Source of the DNA: SIG78 sp036677805
GTDB taxonomy: Bacteria > Verrucomicrobiota > Lentisphaeria > Victivallales > Victivallaceae
Assembly (NCBI GenBank): GCA_036677805.1
Contig: JAVBVS010000008.1
Coordinates: 1-64,000, forward strand
DNA: 64,000 bases
Direction of reading: 5' to 3'
The number at the start of each line of letters is the position of its first letter. Position 1 is the stretch's first letter. Made by a program: the position numbers and the translations under genes. The notes under the pieces were generated by a model. That model worked only from the letters and a program-made list of their open reading frames with translations, was not told the DNA's origin and did no database searches. Positions 34,718-43,600 of the stretch are shown here, piece after piece.

Positions 34718-37142
34718 GATCGATGCCCGCGACAATCTGGACCGGATCGGTCGCCTTGCTGTTTCCCGGACGGAGCTGGCGGCATTTTGTGCGCGGCAAT
34801 CCGAAAATTTCCGGCCCGCCGCCGGACGGGTGCCGGCCGTGGGGCTGCCGGACGGTGTTGCGCGCTTGGAGCCGGTCGGCGAATTCATCCCGTGGCAACT
34901 GCCGGTCTGGCGGGCGGAAGTCATCCCCCCGATGGCGGGGGCGGTGCTGCGCCGGACTGAGGAAGCGTTGCTGGGGGTGTTGGCCAAGGTTTTCATGGCG
35001 CCGTGTTTTCTCTTGCTTCTGACGGATGGCTCTGGCGATTTCCGGTTCACCCTGGCCGAATCCGATTGCGAGCGGGACGGCTGGCGGCGGCGGAGTTTCG
35101 CCGTGTCGCCGGATCCGGCCATCCGGGAATATTTCCGCCGCCGGATGCGTCCGGTCTGGCGGGATTGGCCGGCGGTGAAGCGGGCGTTCGATACCGAATC
35201 CATCCGTGCCGAGTTCATGGCCGTGTGCGGCCGGTGGCTCGGAAGCCGGTCCGCGGTTGAGGCGGGCAGGCGGGAACTTGGCGATGAACTTTTCCGGTGT
35301 TTGCGGCGTACTGCCGGCGGAATGCGGCCGCACAGGGCGCCGGCGGCGCCGGATTTCGGCGGCTTTCCATTCTTCGAGTGTGAAGCGCTGCCCGAGGTGG
35401 CGGAAGTGGCGATTACTCCGGAAATGCTGGGCCGGATTGCGGAAAATATCGTTTCGCGCGACAAGCGTCACGGCGTTTTCTATACCGCGGCGACGGTGGT
35501 GCGTTACATGTGTCGGAGCATCTTGTGTGCGGCGCTGGGTGACGCCGACGGGGTGCGGCGTCTGGTCTGGCATTCCGACGCGGCGGAGCTTTCCGAACGG
35601 GAACGCAAAACCTTGCTGCGGCGGCTGGCGGTGCTGCGGATACTCGATCCCGCCGTCGGCGCGGGCGCATTTCTGATCGGCATGGCTGAAGAGCTGTGGC
35701 GCTGTCGGATTCTGATCGATCCGGCGGCGGGGCAGGGGAAGAAGGCGGCCGCGCTGCGGCGCAAGGTGGCCGGACAGTTGTACGGTGTCGACCGCGATGC
35801 CGCCGCCGTGTCGGCGGCCCGGCGGCGGCTGGGATTGTGGACGGCTCCGGGCGCGCCGGAAACGCAGTGGTGCGGTCATCTGGTCGTCGGCGATTCCCTG
35901 GCGGCCCGATTGCCGGGGGAGGCCGCCGGGCCGGACGGTTCGGATGACTGGGAGCATTGGTTTCCGGAAGTCTTCGTTTCGGGCGGCTTCGATCTGGTCA
36001 TCGGCAATCCGCCCTATGTGAGCTACGGGCTGCGCGGGCTGGCAGCCATGACCGGAACCGCGGCGGCGGAGTTGAAACGTCGTTTTCCGGATTCGGCGGA
36101 ATACAAAATCAGCCTTTATGCGTTGTTCATGGAGCTGGCGATGCGTCTCTGCCGGCCCGGCGGACGGCAAAGTCTGATTGTTCCCGACAGCGTTTTGTCC
36201 GGACGCTACTTTTCCCGGATTCGCCGCCGGATTCTGACCACCCAGCGCATCGCAGCGTTGACGCTGGTCGAAGGCCGGGTATTTCCGGCCACGGTGGGCC
36301 GCTCGTTGATTTATCTATGGCGCAATCGTCCGCCGACGGCGGGGACGGCCGCCGCCATACGATGTTTTCCCGATCCGGCGGCGATGCGGGAGCCGATTCC
36401 GGCGGTGCGGCTGGAGCAAGCCGTCTGGCTGAAACTTCCCCGGCAGCGTTTCCGGCTGTTTTTTTCCGCCCGGGAAGCGGCGTTGGCGGCAAAAATCGAA
36501 GCCGGGTCTCATCCTCTCGGCGAAATGGTCCGGTGGGCCAGCGGTCTGATCGGCAAATATGGACAGAACGCCATTTGTTCTCCGGTTCCGTTGTCGGAAC
36601 GATGGCGGCGCGGTATTGCCTCGGGAAGCGCGATTCGCCCCTTCCGGGTGGTGGGGCCGTTTTGCTGTCTGCATGACGATGAAGCGGTATTGAAAAGCGG
36701 ATTCGGCAAGGTGGATTACGCTGCGCCGAAGCTTTTTCTGCGCCAGACCGGAGACCGCCCGGTGTGCGCCTGGGATGATGCCGGGCTGCTGGCGTTGAAC
36801 AACGTCCATGTCGGCAACGCCCGGCGTCAGGGGGTGAGCCTGAAGGCGCTGGCGGTATTGCTGAATTCACGGCTGTTGACCTGGTATTATCGGGCAGTCA
36901 CGCTGGAACGGGGCCGGGCGCTGGCGCAACTTGATCTCGACATGGTGGCCGAACTGCCGGTCAAACTGCCGGCGGCGTCCGGAGAACTGGAATCTTGGTA
37001 TGACCGGATGGCGTCCGGCGACGGGGACGATTCGGGGATGAACCGGGCGGTCTATGATCTTTACGGATTGAATTCGGCTGAAATCGCCGTGGTTGAAAAC
37101 CAGGTTGCGGCATCCACGCCGTTGGCGGCCACGCATTCATGA
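34710..37142 (+). CDS. Eco57I-like N6-adenine DNA methyltransferase (PglX/type IIG-like)
   Basis: An 810-residue protein. Residues 1-240 resemble the N-terminal region of Eco57I-class enzymes (AFDTESIRAEFMAVCGRWL); I see no clear PD-(D/E)XK nuclease motif. RDKRHGVFYTAATVVRYM opens the methylase core. SAM motif I is DPAVGAGAF (313-321) and the catalytic motif IV is NPPY (433-436) in FDLVIGNPPYVSYG, followed by SLIVPDSVLSG. The C-terminal ~250 residues are probably the target-recognition part. The ATG lies inside the 3' end of the transporter gene (8-bp overlap), an odd pairing. It could be an orphan methylase or part of a BREX/type IIG-like defence system; no nuclease, pglZ or brx gene is in view. 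Confidence 0.82.
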   Translation: MAEIDARDNLDRIGRLAVSRTELAAFCARQSENFRPAAGRVPAVGLPDGVARLEPVGEFIPWQLPVWRAEVIPPMAGAVLRRTEEALLGVLAKVFMAPCFLLLLTDGSGDFRFTLAESDCERDGWRRRSFAVSPDPAIREYFRRRMRPVWRDWPAVKRAFDTESIRAEFMAVCGRWLGSRSAVEAGRRELGDELFRCLRRTAGGMRPHRAPAAPDFGGFPFFECEALPEVAEVAITPEMLGRIAENIVSRDKRHGVFYTAATVVRYMCRSILCAALGDADGVRRLVWHSDAAELSERERKTLLRRLAVLRILDPAVGAGAFLIGMAEELWRCRILIDPAAGQGKKAAALRRKVAGQLYGVDRDAAAVSAARRRLGLWTAPGAPETQWCGHLVVGDSLAARLPGEAAGPDGSDDWEHWFPEVFVSGGFDLVIGNPPYVSYGLRGLAAMTGTAAAELKRRFPDSAEYKISLYALFMELAMRLCRPGGRQSLIVPDSVLSGRYFSRIRRRILTTQRIAALTLVEGRVFPATVGRSLIYLWRNRPPTAGTAAAIRCFPDPAAMREPIPAVRLEQAVWLKLPRQRFRLFFSAREAALAAKIEAGSHPLGEMVRWASGLIGKYGQNAICSPVPLSERWRRGIASGSAIRPFRVVGPFCCLHDDEAVLKSGFGKVDYAAPKLFLRQTGDRPVCAWDDAGLLALNNVHVGNARRQGVSLKALAVLLNSRLLTWYYRAVTLERGRALAQLDLDMVAELPVKLPAASGELESWYDRMASGDGDDSGMNRAVYDLYGLNSAEIAVVENQVAASTPLAATHS

Positions 37143-37293
37143 GGGCGCGGTGCGGGCGCTTCGATTGCGATAAAATCCAGCCCGTCCGCTGCCGTCCGAC
37201 AAGCCGTCGCTCCGGCTGATCGGTTGTTTTCAGCGGAAATCTTGCGGAGACTGCTCCGGTCGGGAGGGCTCAAAATCCGGAATTCGAGGAAAT

Positions 37294-37494
37294 TCAACAA
37301 CATTCCGACTGATTCGGCGGACAATCCGGCACGTCGTTGTGAGGTTGAATTCCGGCTACTTTTTGCGACTTTCGATGCAAAAAGTCCCCCAGAGCCTTCC
37401 GCGCGACCGCACTTCGGCTGGCATGGCCATCTTCCCGCGCCGCTTTCAGAACTTCTTCGTCGAGTTCGTCGGGATATTCCATGAATATTCTCAT
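37294..37494 (-). CDS. Small ribbon-helix-helix (CopG/antitoxin-like) protein
   Basis: A 66-residue protein. MRIFMEYPDELDEEVLKAA gives the N-terminal strand and first helix, and SRSAVARKALGDFL the second helix of a ribbon-helix-helix DNA-binding fold. A GGGGAGG ribosome site 6 bases before ATG 37494 decides the start. The last ~20 residues (GIQPHNDVPDCPPNQSECC) are not part of the fold. Antitoxins of this type usually sit with a toxin, but no partner ORF is visible beside it. Divergent from the XRE gene. Confidence 0.7.
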   Translation of the reverse strand: MRIFMEYPDELDEEVLKAAREDGHASRSAVARKALGDFLHRKSQKVAGIQPHNDVPDCPPNQSECC

Positions 37495-37524
37495 GATCAA
37501 CCTCCCCTCTGATTGATGGGGACT

Positions 37525-37552
37525 AATATAGTCATAAAAAGTCTCGTTGCAA
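37525..37552 (-). promoter_or_regulatory. Putative promoter of the RHH gene
   Basis: Minus-strand TTGCAA (37552-37547), 16-bp spacer, TATATT (37530-37525), just upstream of the ribosome site. Confidence 0.5.
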
Positions 37553-37592
37553 GTGAAAAATTAAGATTTATTGACAAAAATGACGGAAAAAA

Positions 37593-37621
37593 TTGATTTT
37601 CAACCAGTTTTATAGTATATT
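37593..37621 (+). promoter_or_regulatory. Putative promoter of the XRE gene
   Basis: TTGATT (37593-37598), 17-bp spacer, TATATT (37616-37621). A stronger -35-like TTGACA at 37571 has no good -10 at standard spacing. Confidence 0.5.
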
Positions 37622-37714
37622 ATATCGAGTGAAATTTTTGCGGGGGGCAGGAATATGGGGCGACGGGGGATTGGTCGGGCGGGAGGGGGGAATCAACACC
37701 ACAGAGTGGGACCG

Positions 37715-38104
37715 ATGGAATTTTACCACAAAAATTTTCAACGGCTGCGCGAAGGACGCGGTTTGACGCTGGCGGAAATCGGCGACGCGCTTCAGGTGGC
37801 GAAACAGACGGTGCAGAAGTGGGACAAAGGCAAGGTCAGGCCCCATATCAAACGCGTCCGTGAAATCGCCCGGCTGATGCGATGTTCGGTCTATGACATT
37901 TCCGATATCCAGCCGGAGCCCGGCGATCCCTGCTTTGTCGCGTCCGGAGAAACGAAAGACATGCTGCTGAGCGCGATCATTGCGCACTGGGAAATGCTTG
38001 ACGGCGCCGAGCAGGCGCAGGTGGCCGGTCTGGTCAATCGTCTGCTCAAGGAAAAGCGTCCGGCGGCGGATGCCGGAGCCGGTTTGCCGCAACAGGACGC
38101 ATAA
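37715..38104 (+). CDS. XRE-family helix-turn-helix regulator
   Basis: A 129-residue protein. Residues 5-60 form a Cro/CI-type helix-turn-helix (NFQRLREGRGLTLAEIGDAL, AKQTVQKWDKGKVRPHIKRV, EIARLMRCSVYDI). The C-terminal part (MLLSAIIAHWEMLDGAEQAQVAGLVNRLLKEK) is helical and could dimerise or receive a signal. ATG 37715 is preferred because the upstream ORF portion is Gly/Arg-rich, unlike a protein N-terminus. Its place next to an RHH protein and an adenine methylase would fit control of a mobile or defence locus; this is inference. Confidence 0.78.
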   Translation: MEFYHKNFQRLREGRGLTLAEIGDALQVAKQTVQKWDKGKVRPHIKRVREIARLMRCSVYDISDIQPEPGDPCFVASGETKDMLLSAIIAHWEMLDGAEQAQVAGLVNRLLKEKRPAADAGAGLPQQDA

Positions 38105-38141
38105 CTTCAGCGCCTGCCATCCAAATCTCCGTTTCCGGATT

Positions 38142-39251
38142 TCAACTTTCCCGTTGGCGGCGGAAGGAAAAATAGGCCGTCAGACTGGTGCCGAAGCCGA
38201 TTCCCCACAGAATCAGGAAGGTCGGCAGCAGGTCGCGAAACCGAACCCCTTCAAGAAAAAGCCGGTGCAGCGATTCGATGCCGTAGCGGATCGGATTGAG
38301 CAGGGTGATTTTCTGAAAAATCATCGGCATGCTGTCGATCGGCGTCGCCAGGCCCGACAGCATGGCGAAAGGAATCACCACCAGAAAGGCGCCCAGCATC
38401 GCCTGTTGGAGATCGTTGCAATGCACCGAAATCAACAGTCCGATCCCCACCGAGGCGTAGAGAAACGACAGAAACATGCCGTACAGCAGCCAGTAGGAGC
38501 TGTGGAATGGAATCTCGAACCACAGCCGCGCCATCAGCAGTCCGAAGGTAAGCTGCATCAACCCCATGATCATGGTGGCGATGCCTTTGCCGATCAATAA
38601 TTCGGCTGAGGAGTAAGGCGTCATCAGCAGCTGGTCGAAGGTGCCGTCCTCGCGTTCGCGGGCGATGGAGAGCGCGGTCAACAGCATCAGGTCGAGCAGT
38701 GCAATCATCGCCAGCAGCGCCGGGATCATGAAATAACGGGTCTGGTAATTTTCGTTGAACCACGCCCGCGACTCCATGACCACCGCGGGCCGATCGCCGT
38801 AACGGTCGCGGTTGAAGTTGTCGACCACACTCTGGGCATAGCCGATGGCCAGTCCGGCGGTGGTGGAATTGCGGCCGTCGAGGACCACCTGGAGCTGAGG
38901 ATGTTCCCGATTGGAGAGCTTGCGCTCGAAATCGGCCGGAATGACCAGCGCCATGCGGATATCGCGGTGGTCGATGCGGTCGCGCATGCTCTGGTAGGAT
39001 TCGAGCGGCTGCTGCTCTTTGAAAATACCTGAACCGCGGAAGCGGGCGATCAGCTCACGGGAGTTGGCACTGCCGGCGTAATCGAGCACCGCGAACCGGA
39101 TTTCATTCAAATCCAGCGTGGCGGCATAACCCAGCACAAAGAGCTGGATGATCGGCGGCGCCATCAGCGTAATCCGCGTCTTGGGATTCTTGAGCAGCTG
39201 GCTCAGCTCCTTGCGCAGCAGGGCGAGGAAACGGTGAAACAATCCGATCAC
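38142..39251 (-). CDS. ABC-2 type efflux permease (second of pair)
   Basis: A 369-residue membrane protein of the ABC-2 group (YbhS/YbhR-like). One helix near residue 30 (TLMAPPIIQLFVLGYAATLD) is followed by a large extracytoplasmic domain (about 50-170) and five helices at the C-terminus. The family segment EREDGTFDQLLMTPYSSAELLIGKG is clear. It starts 2 bp after the end of its partner permease. Together with the double ATPase and membrane fusion protein it forms an exporter for drugs or other lipophilic compounds. Confidence 0.88.
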   Translation of the reverse strand: MIGLFHRFLALLRKELSQLLKNPKTRITLMAPPIIQLFVLGYAATLDLNEIRFAVLDYAGSANSRELIARFRGSGIFKEQQPLESYQSMRDRIDHRDIRMALVIPADFERKLSNREHPQLQVVLDGRNSTTAGLAIGYAQSVVDNFNRDRYGDRPAVVMESRAWFNENYQTRYFMIPALLAMIALLDLMLLTALSIAREREDGTFDQLLMTPYSSAELLIGKGIATMIMGLMQLTFGLLMARLWFEIPFHSSYWLLYGMFLSFLYASVGIGLLISVHCNDLQQAMLGAFLVVIPFAMLSGLATPIDSMPMIFQKITLLNPIRYGIESLHRLFLEGVRFRDLLPTFLILWGIGFGTSLTAYFSFRRQRES

Positions 39252-39253
39252 GG

Positions 39254-40357
39254 CTATTGCTCCAGGCTTTTCGGGTTTTTGGCTTTGGCGACCAGCATGA
39301 GGACGATGGTGAACAAGATGATGATCAGGAAGTTCTTGACGATGTTGCTCCAGACGTTGCCGACCAGAAAGATGGTCTGGAGAAAGTCGACGTAGTAGCG
39401 CGCCGGGACGATGTAGGTGATCATCTGCACCCAGCGCGGCATATTGGAAATTTCATAAATGAAGCCGGAAAGCAGCAACACCGGCATGAACGAGACGATC
39501 ATGGAGAGCTCGCTGGCCAGGAACTGGTTTTTGGTGATGCTCGAAATCACCAGTCCCAGCGCCAGCGCCATGTTCAGATAGATCGCCGACCCCAGCACCA
39601 GAATTATCAGGCTGCCTCTTACCGGGACATGGAACAGAAAGCGGGCCAGCAGCAATGACAAGCCGAGGCCGATCATCCCGAGCAGGAAATTGTTCAGCGC
39701 CTTGGCCACCAGGATTTCACCGCTGGTCATCGGCGTTACGAACATGCTTTCGAGATTGCCGTGTTCGTACTCCTTGGCCATGATCATCGCGGTCAGCTTG
39801 GTGCCGATGATGGTCATGATCAGCACGATGACTCCCGGCAGCATGTACAAGCGGCTGTCGTTGGCGGTGTTGTACCACATCCGGCTGTTGAGTTCGATGC
39901 GGGGCGAAGCGGGACTGTCGCCGCGGGCCAGCCCGGAGACCAGAACGCCTTTGATGTAGTTTTCCATCAGCCGCGCCCGCATGGCGTTGGTGGCGTTGAC
40001 CACGACCAGAAACGACATGTCGCCGAGATTGTACTGCCGTTCGAGATTGTCCGGCAGGTAAAGGCAGGCGTCGGCCCGGTGATCGCGCACTGCGGCGGTG
40101 CCTTCTTCGGTCGCGCGGACGGTATGCGCAATGAAGTATTCCGAGGCGGCGAAGCGGGCGGCGATGATATTGCCGAGGGGCGACGGCTGTGGCGCGACGA
40201 TTACCAGCCTGATGTTGCGAATGTCCATCGAGAGTGCATAGCCGAACACCAGCAGCAGAATGAGCGGCAGCACGATGCCGAACACCATGCTCGACGGGTC
40301 CCGGAAGAGCTGTTTGCGCTCCTTGACGATCAAGGTATGGAGTCGATGGAGGTTCAT
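39254..40357 (-). CDS. ABC-2 type efflux permease (first of pair)
   Basis: A 367-residue protein with the same layout: SSMVFGIVLPLILLLVFGYALSMDIRN as the first helix, an extracytoplasmic domain to about 170, and YEHGNLESMFVTPMTSGEILVAKAL before the C-terminal helices. It begins by ATGA overlap with the ATPase gene. Two different permeases suggest that the pore is a heterodimer, as in E. coli YbhSR. Confidence 0.88.
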   Translation of the reverse strand: MNLHRLHTLIVKERKQLFRDPSSMVFGIVLPLILLLVFGYALSMDIRNIRLVIVAPQPSPLGNIIAARFAASEYFIAHTVRATEEGTAAVRDHRADACLYLPDNLERQYNLGDMSFLVVVNATNAMRARLMENYIKGVLVSGLARGDSPASPRIELNSRMWYNTANDSRLYMLPGVIVLIMTIIGTKLTAMIMAKEYEHGNLESMFVTPMTSGEILVAKALNNFLLGMIGLGLSLLLARFLFHVPVRGSLIILVLGSAIYLNMALALGLVISSITKNQFLASELSMIVSFMPVLLLSGFIYEISNMPRWVQMITYIVPARYYVDFLQTIFLVGNVWSNIVKNFLIIILFTIVLMLVAKAKNPKSLEQ

Positions 40358-41904
40358 AAGGCGTCATGCTCCGCGCGGAATTTCCGGATGATGCGGACGA
40401 AGGCTTCCTCCAGCGTCGGCGGTTCACCGCCGGGTTCGACGCCCAGGGCGCGGATTTCCGCCACGGTACCGGCGGCGACGGCGACGCCGTTCTGCATGAT
40501 CGCCATATGGTCGCAATACTCCGCCTCGTCGAGGAAATGGGTAGTGATGATCACCGCCACTCCGGCGTCGGCGAGGTCCATGATCCGCTGCCAGAATTCG
40601 TGGCGCGCCACCGGGTCCGCGCCGGAAGTGGCTTCGTCGAGGAACAGGATTTCCGGCTCGTGCAGCAGGGCGCAGGCCATGCTCAGCCGCTGTTTGTAGC
40701 CCAGCGGCAGCTTGCCCGCCGGGACGGCCCGGAATTCCTCCAGATCGAAGTGCGCGAATCCCCAGCTCAGACGTTGCTCCAGACGGGTTCCGGCGAGACC
40801 GTAGGCGCTGCCGAAGAAGCGCATGTTTTCTTCGACGCTCAAATCTGAATAAAGCGAGAATTTCTGGGCGACGAATCCGACTTTGGCCCGGGCCGGCCCC
40901 GGCGCATTGCGCAGATTGACGCCGCCGATTTCAATCGCACCGCTGTTGGCCGAACTCAAGCCGCAGAGCATGCGGAAGGTGGTGGTTTTGCCCGCGCCGT
41001 TGGCGCCGAGCAGACCGAAGATTTCGCCCCGGCGCACCTCGAAGCTCACTTGATCGACGGCGACGAAGGAACCGAAGCGCTTGACCAGTTTGTCCGCTTT
41101 GACCACCACCGGCGCAGTTGCCTCCACCGGGTGACGGCGATGGAGTTCCGGCAGGATATCCCCGGTCAGGAGCACCTGAAACGCCTGCTCGAAGGTCGGA
41201 TTCCGAATTTTGCCGGCCGCCCGGCGGCGAATGCCTTCCGGGGTGTCGTCGGCCAGCACCTTGCCCTGAAAAAGGATCAGCGTTCGGTCGCAGAAATCGG
41301 CTTCATCCATATAGGCGGTGCTGGCCAGCACCGTGGTATGATTTTCATTCACGAGTTCACGCAGAATCCGCCACAGCTCCCGGCGTGAAAGCACGTCGAC
41401 GCCCACCGTGGCCTCATCGAGAATCAGCAAGGGCGGCATCGAAACCAGCGCGCAGGCCAGCGCCAGCTTCTGCTTCATGCCGCCGGAAAGCGCGCCGGCC
41501 ATGCGTGGCTGAAAACGTTCCAGATCGGCCAGCGCCAGCAGCCGGGCGAAAAGCGCAGGCTGTTCCTTGCGGGGGACATGGTGCAGATCGGCGTAAAGAG
41601 TCAGATTTTCGCGTACGCTGAGATTTTCATAGAGGCCGAATTTCTGCGGCAGATAGCCGATCTGGCTCTGGATCCGTCCGGCATCCCGGACCGTGTCGCA
41701 ACTCAGCACTTGCGCGGTTCCGGAGGTGGGCTGAAGCAGCCCGGTGAGAATGCGCAGCAGCGTGGTCTTGCCGGCGGCATCCGGTCCCAGAATTCCGGCG
41801 ATGATGCCTTCCGGCAGCGTGAACGACACCTCGCTCAACGCCTCGGTCCGGCGCTCACGCCCGGCGAAAACCTTTGACACGCCGCGGCATTCGATCACAT
41901 TCAT
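40354..41904 (-). CDS. Double ATP-binding ABC protein (YbhF-like)
   Basis: A 516-residue protein with two fused nucleotide-binding domains. NBD1 (1-230): Walker A is GPDAAGKTTLLR, signature LSGGMKQKLALACAL, Walker B LLILDEATVGVD. NBD2 (about 270-505): Walker A GANGAGKTTTFRML, Walker B EILFLDEATSGADP, H-loop TTHFLDEAEYCD; its signature reads LPLGYKQRL rather than LSGGQ, as in many such fusions. It overlaps both the fusion-protein and permease genes by ATGA. It powers the YbhGFSR-type exporter. Confidence 0.92.
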   Translation of the reverse strand: MNVIECRGVSKVFAGRERRTEALSEVSFTLPEGIIAGILGPDAAGKTTLLRILTGLLQPTSGTAQVLSCDTVRDAGRIQSQIGYLPQKFGLYENLSVRENLTLYADLHHVPRKEQPALFARLLALADLERFQPRMAGALSGGMKQKLALACALVSMPPLLILDEATVGVDVLSRRELWRILRELVNENHTTVLASTAYMDEADFCDRTLILFQGKVLADDTPEGIRRRAAGKIRNPTFEQAFQVLLTGDILPELHRRHPVEATAPVVVKADKLVKRFGSFVAVDQVSFEVRRGEIFGLLGANGAGKTTTFRMLCGLSSANSGAIEIGGVNLRNAPGPARAKVGFVAQKFSLYSDLSVEENMRFFGSAYGLAGTRLEQRLSWGFAHFDLEEFRAVPAGKLPLGYKQRLSMACALLHEPEILFLDEATSGADPVARHEFWQRIMDLADAGVAVIITTHFLDEAEYCDHMAIMQNGVAVAAGTVAEIRALGVEPGGEPPTLEEAFVRIIRKFRAEHDAL

Positions 41905-42905
41905 GGCCGCGGATTCTCCGGAAATACGACCGTGGCCGGTCCGCCGAGCTTCAGGCGGTTTTCCGGATCGCGCACGAAAACCCGCATTTCATAGACCAGC
42001 GAAGAACGGATTTCCGGGGTTTCGACGTTTTTGGGCGTGAATTCGGCGTTGGGTGAAACGAAGCCGACCCAGCCGGCGAAATCCTCGCCCGGCGCGCCGT
42101 CGAAGCGGACGACGGCCTTGTCGCCATTGCGAATCCGGGTCAGGTAATTTTCCGGCAGATAGGTGCGGACCCATTTGGGGGTGATCACTGCCAGCACCAG
42201 CACTGGAATCTGCGGCGTCGCCATTTCGCCCGGTTCCAGCAGCCGGTTGCGGACGATCGCGTCGCAGGGCGCGAAAAGTTCGCAATCCTTGAGCTTCTGC
42301 TGCTCGATCAGAACCTGGGCTTCGGCCTGGGCAAGCTGGGCGCGGGCCGAAGCAATGTCCTCGGCCCGGCTGCCGTTGATCAATTTGCGCAGGTTCTCCT
42401 CGGCCGCTTTCAACAGCGCGCGATAGGTCATGCACTCGGCTTCGGCGACATCGGAATCACGGTGCGACACCGCCGCGACCTTGACCAGTTCGGTCTGACG
42501 GGCAAAATCGCTTTCGGCCGCCTTCAATTTGGCCTTGACCACGTCGACCTGGGCGCGGGCGATGGAGATGTCCTCTTCGCGGGTGCCGTTGACCAGTTTT
42601 TCAAGATTGGCGCGGGCGTTGTCGCGGGCGCTTTCGGCGGCGCGCAGGGTGTTGGCGATGCGGACGGTTTCGAGCGTCGCCAGCAGTTCGCCCTGTTTCA
42701 CGACATCGCCTTCCTCGACTTTGACCGAAGCGATGCGCTCGGCGATCTGGAAAGCGGCTTTGACCTGGCGGTCATCGATATTGCCGTATAAAACGATTTC
42801 GGTTTTCTTCTGCGGGAAAAGTTCGGCGCGAAATCTCCAGCCCAGCACCGCCGCGGCGACCAGCAGCAGGAACACGGCCGGAAGACAGATTTTCTTCAGC
42901 TTCAT
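41901..42905 (-). CDS. HlyD-family membrane fusion protein (YbhG-like)
   Basis: A 334-residue periplasmic adaptor. The N-terminal anchor is LPAVFLLLVAAAVLGW. The barrel-sandwich halves surround a long coiled-coil hairpin (about 65-200, two repeats of ANLEKLVNGTREEDISIARAQ-type sequence). The lipoyl-like return is FAPCDAIVRNRLLEPGEMAT. AAGGAGAG lies ~10 bases before ATG 42905, so the longer ORF start is rejected. It is the first gene of the exporter operon, and a perfect 16-bp inverted repeat lies just upstream of its ribosome site. Confidence 0.9.
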   Translation of the reverse strand: MKLKKICLPAVFLLLVAAAVLGWRFRAELFPQKKTEIVLYGNIDDRQVKAAFQIAERIASVKVEEGDVVKQGELLATLETVRIANTLRAAESARDNARANLEKLVNGTREEDISIARAQVDVVKAKLKAAESDFARQTELVKVAAVSHRDSDVAEAECMTYRALLKAAEENLRKLINGSRAEDIASARAQLAQAEAQVLIEQQKLKDCELFAPCDAIVRNRLLEPGEMATPQIPVLVLAVITPKWVRTYLPENYLTRIRNGDKAVVRFDGAPGEDFAGWVGFVSPNAEFTPKNVETPEIRSSLVYEMRVFVRDPENRLKLGGPATVVFPENPRP

Positions 42906-42924
42906 GGACAAGGCTCTCCTTGGT

Positions 42925-42967
42925 CGGGGCGATTTCAAAATGGCTTTATCGTTTTGAAATCGCCCCG
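42925..42967. repeat. Perfect 16-bp inverted repeat in the leader of the exporter operon
   Basis: Arms CGGGGCGATTTCAAAA (42925-42940) and TTTTGAAATCGCCCCG (42952-42967) pair perfectly around an 11-base loop, ending 4 bases before the AAGGAGAG region of the fusion-protein gene. It could be an operator, an RNA hairpin near the 5' end, or an end of a small mobile element. A partial echo (AAAATCGCCATTTTAG) occurs at 42983-42998. Confidence 0.8.
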
Positions 42968-43100
42968 GCTTATAATAGAGCATAAAATCGCCATTTTAGT
43001 TTCATGAAGCCGCCGGTTTTTGCTGATAAAATTGAGGCTTATGAGCAGAATCTCATCGTAATGGGATGCTGTTGGCCGAAGTTGAACTGACTCCGGCCGC

Positions 43101-43400
43101 ATGGGCGGTTCAGGAACGCACTTCGACAAGAGGGTTGAGTCGGATGGTCAAGTATTTTGCGAACGATTCCATGAAACGATTCTCAATGAGCTTTATCAGA
43201 TTGCATTGCGCAAGAAAATCTATGACGCCATCGAAATGCTTCAGCGGTATCTCGACCCGTGGATGCGGAATTACAACCAGAATCGCCCTCATGGCGGTAA
43301 ATATTGTTACGGAAAAACTCCAATGCAAACATTCCATGACTCATTGCCGCTTGCAAAAAAGAAGATGTTGCAGTATAGTAACCGATTTTCAGAACGATAG
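43101..43400 (+). pseudogene. IS481-type transposase remnant (C-terminal integrase part)
   Basis: About 92 residues from 43125 match the end of IS481-family DDE transposases: DGQVFCERFHETILNELYQ, ALRKKIYDAIEMLQRYLDPW, YNQNRPHGGKYCYGKTPMQTF. The catalytic Glu region (ICERFH-type) is kept, but the HTH and both catalytic Asp regions are missing and the frame breaks down upstream of 43120. The flanks (42968-43100 and 43401-43590) contain no other gene that I can support; element ends could not be fixed. Confidence 0.8.
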
Positions 43401-43600
43401 AAAATATGACGAATCATTCAGACAATGTCGTGACTTCTGCAATCTGGAACGGTAGAATGCCTCCATGCATTGTACAGGGGCGCGCGACGCCACCGCCCTC
43501 GCGCATCCGGGGCGAATATGGTCGCTCCCCGATTGCATTTTATTACGCTTCTTGATTACATTAAAAATAATATGACTGGTTCAAGGCCAAGGAGTGCATC

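Noticed and set aside
34710..37142. Complete BREX system
   Set aside because: Only a PglX-like methylase is present; no brxA, brxB, brxC, pglZ or brxL-type gene is seen nearby.
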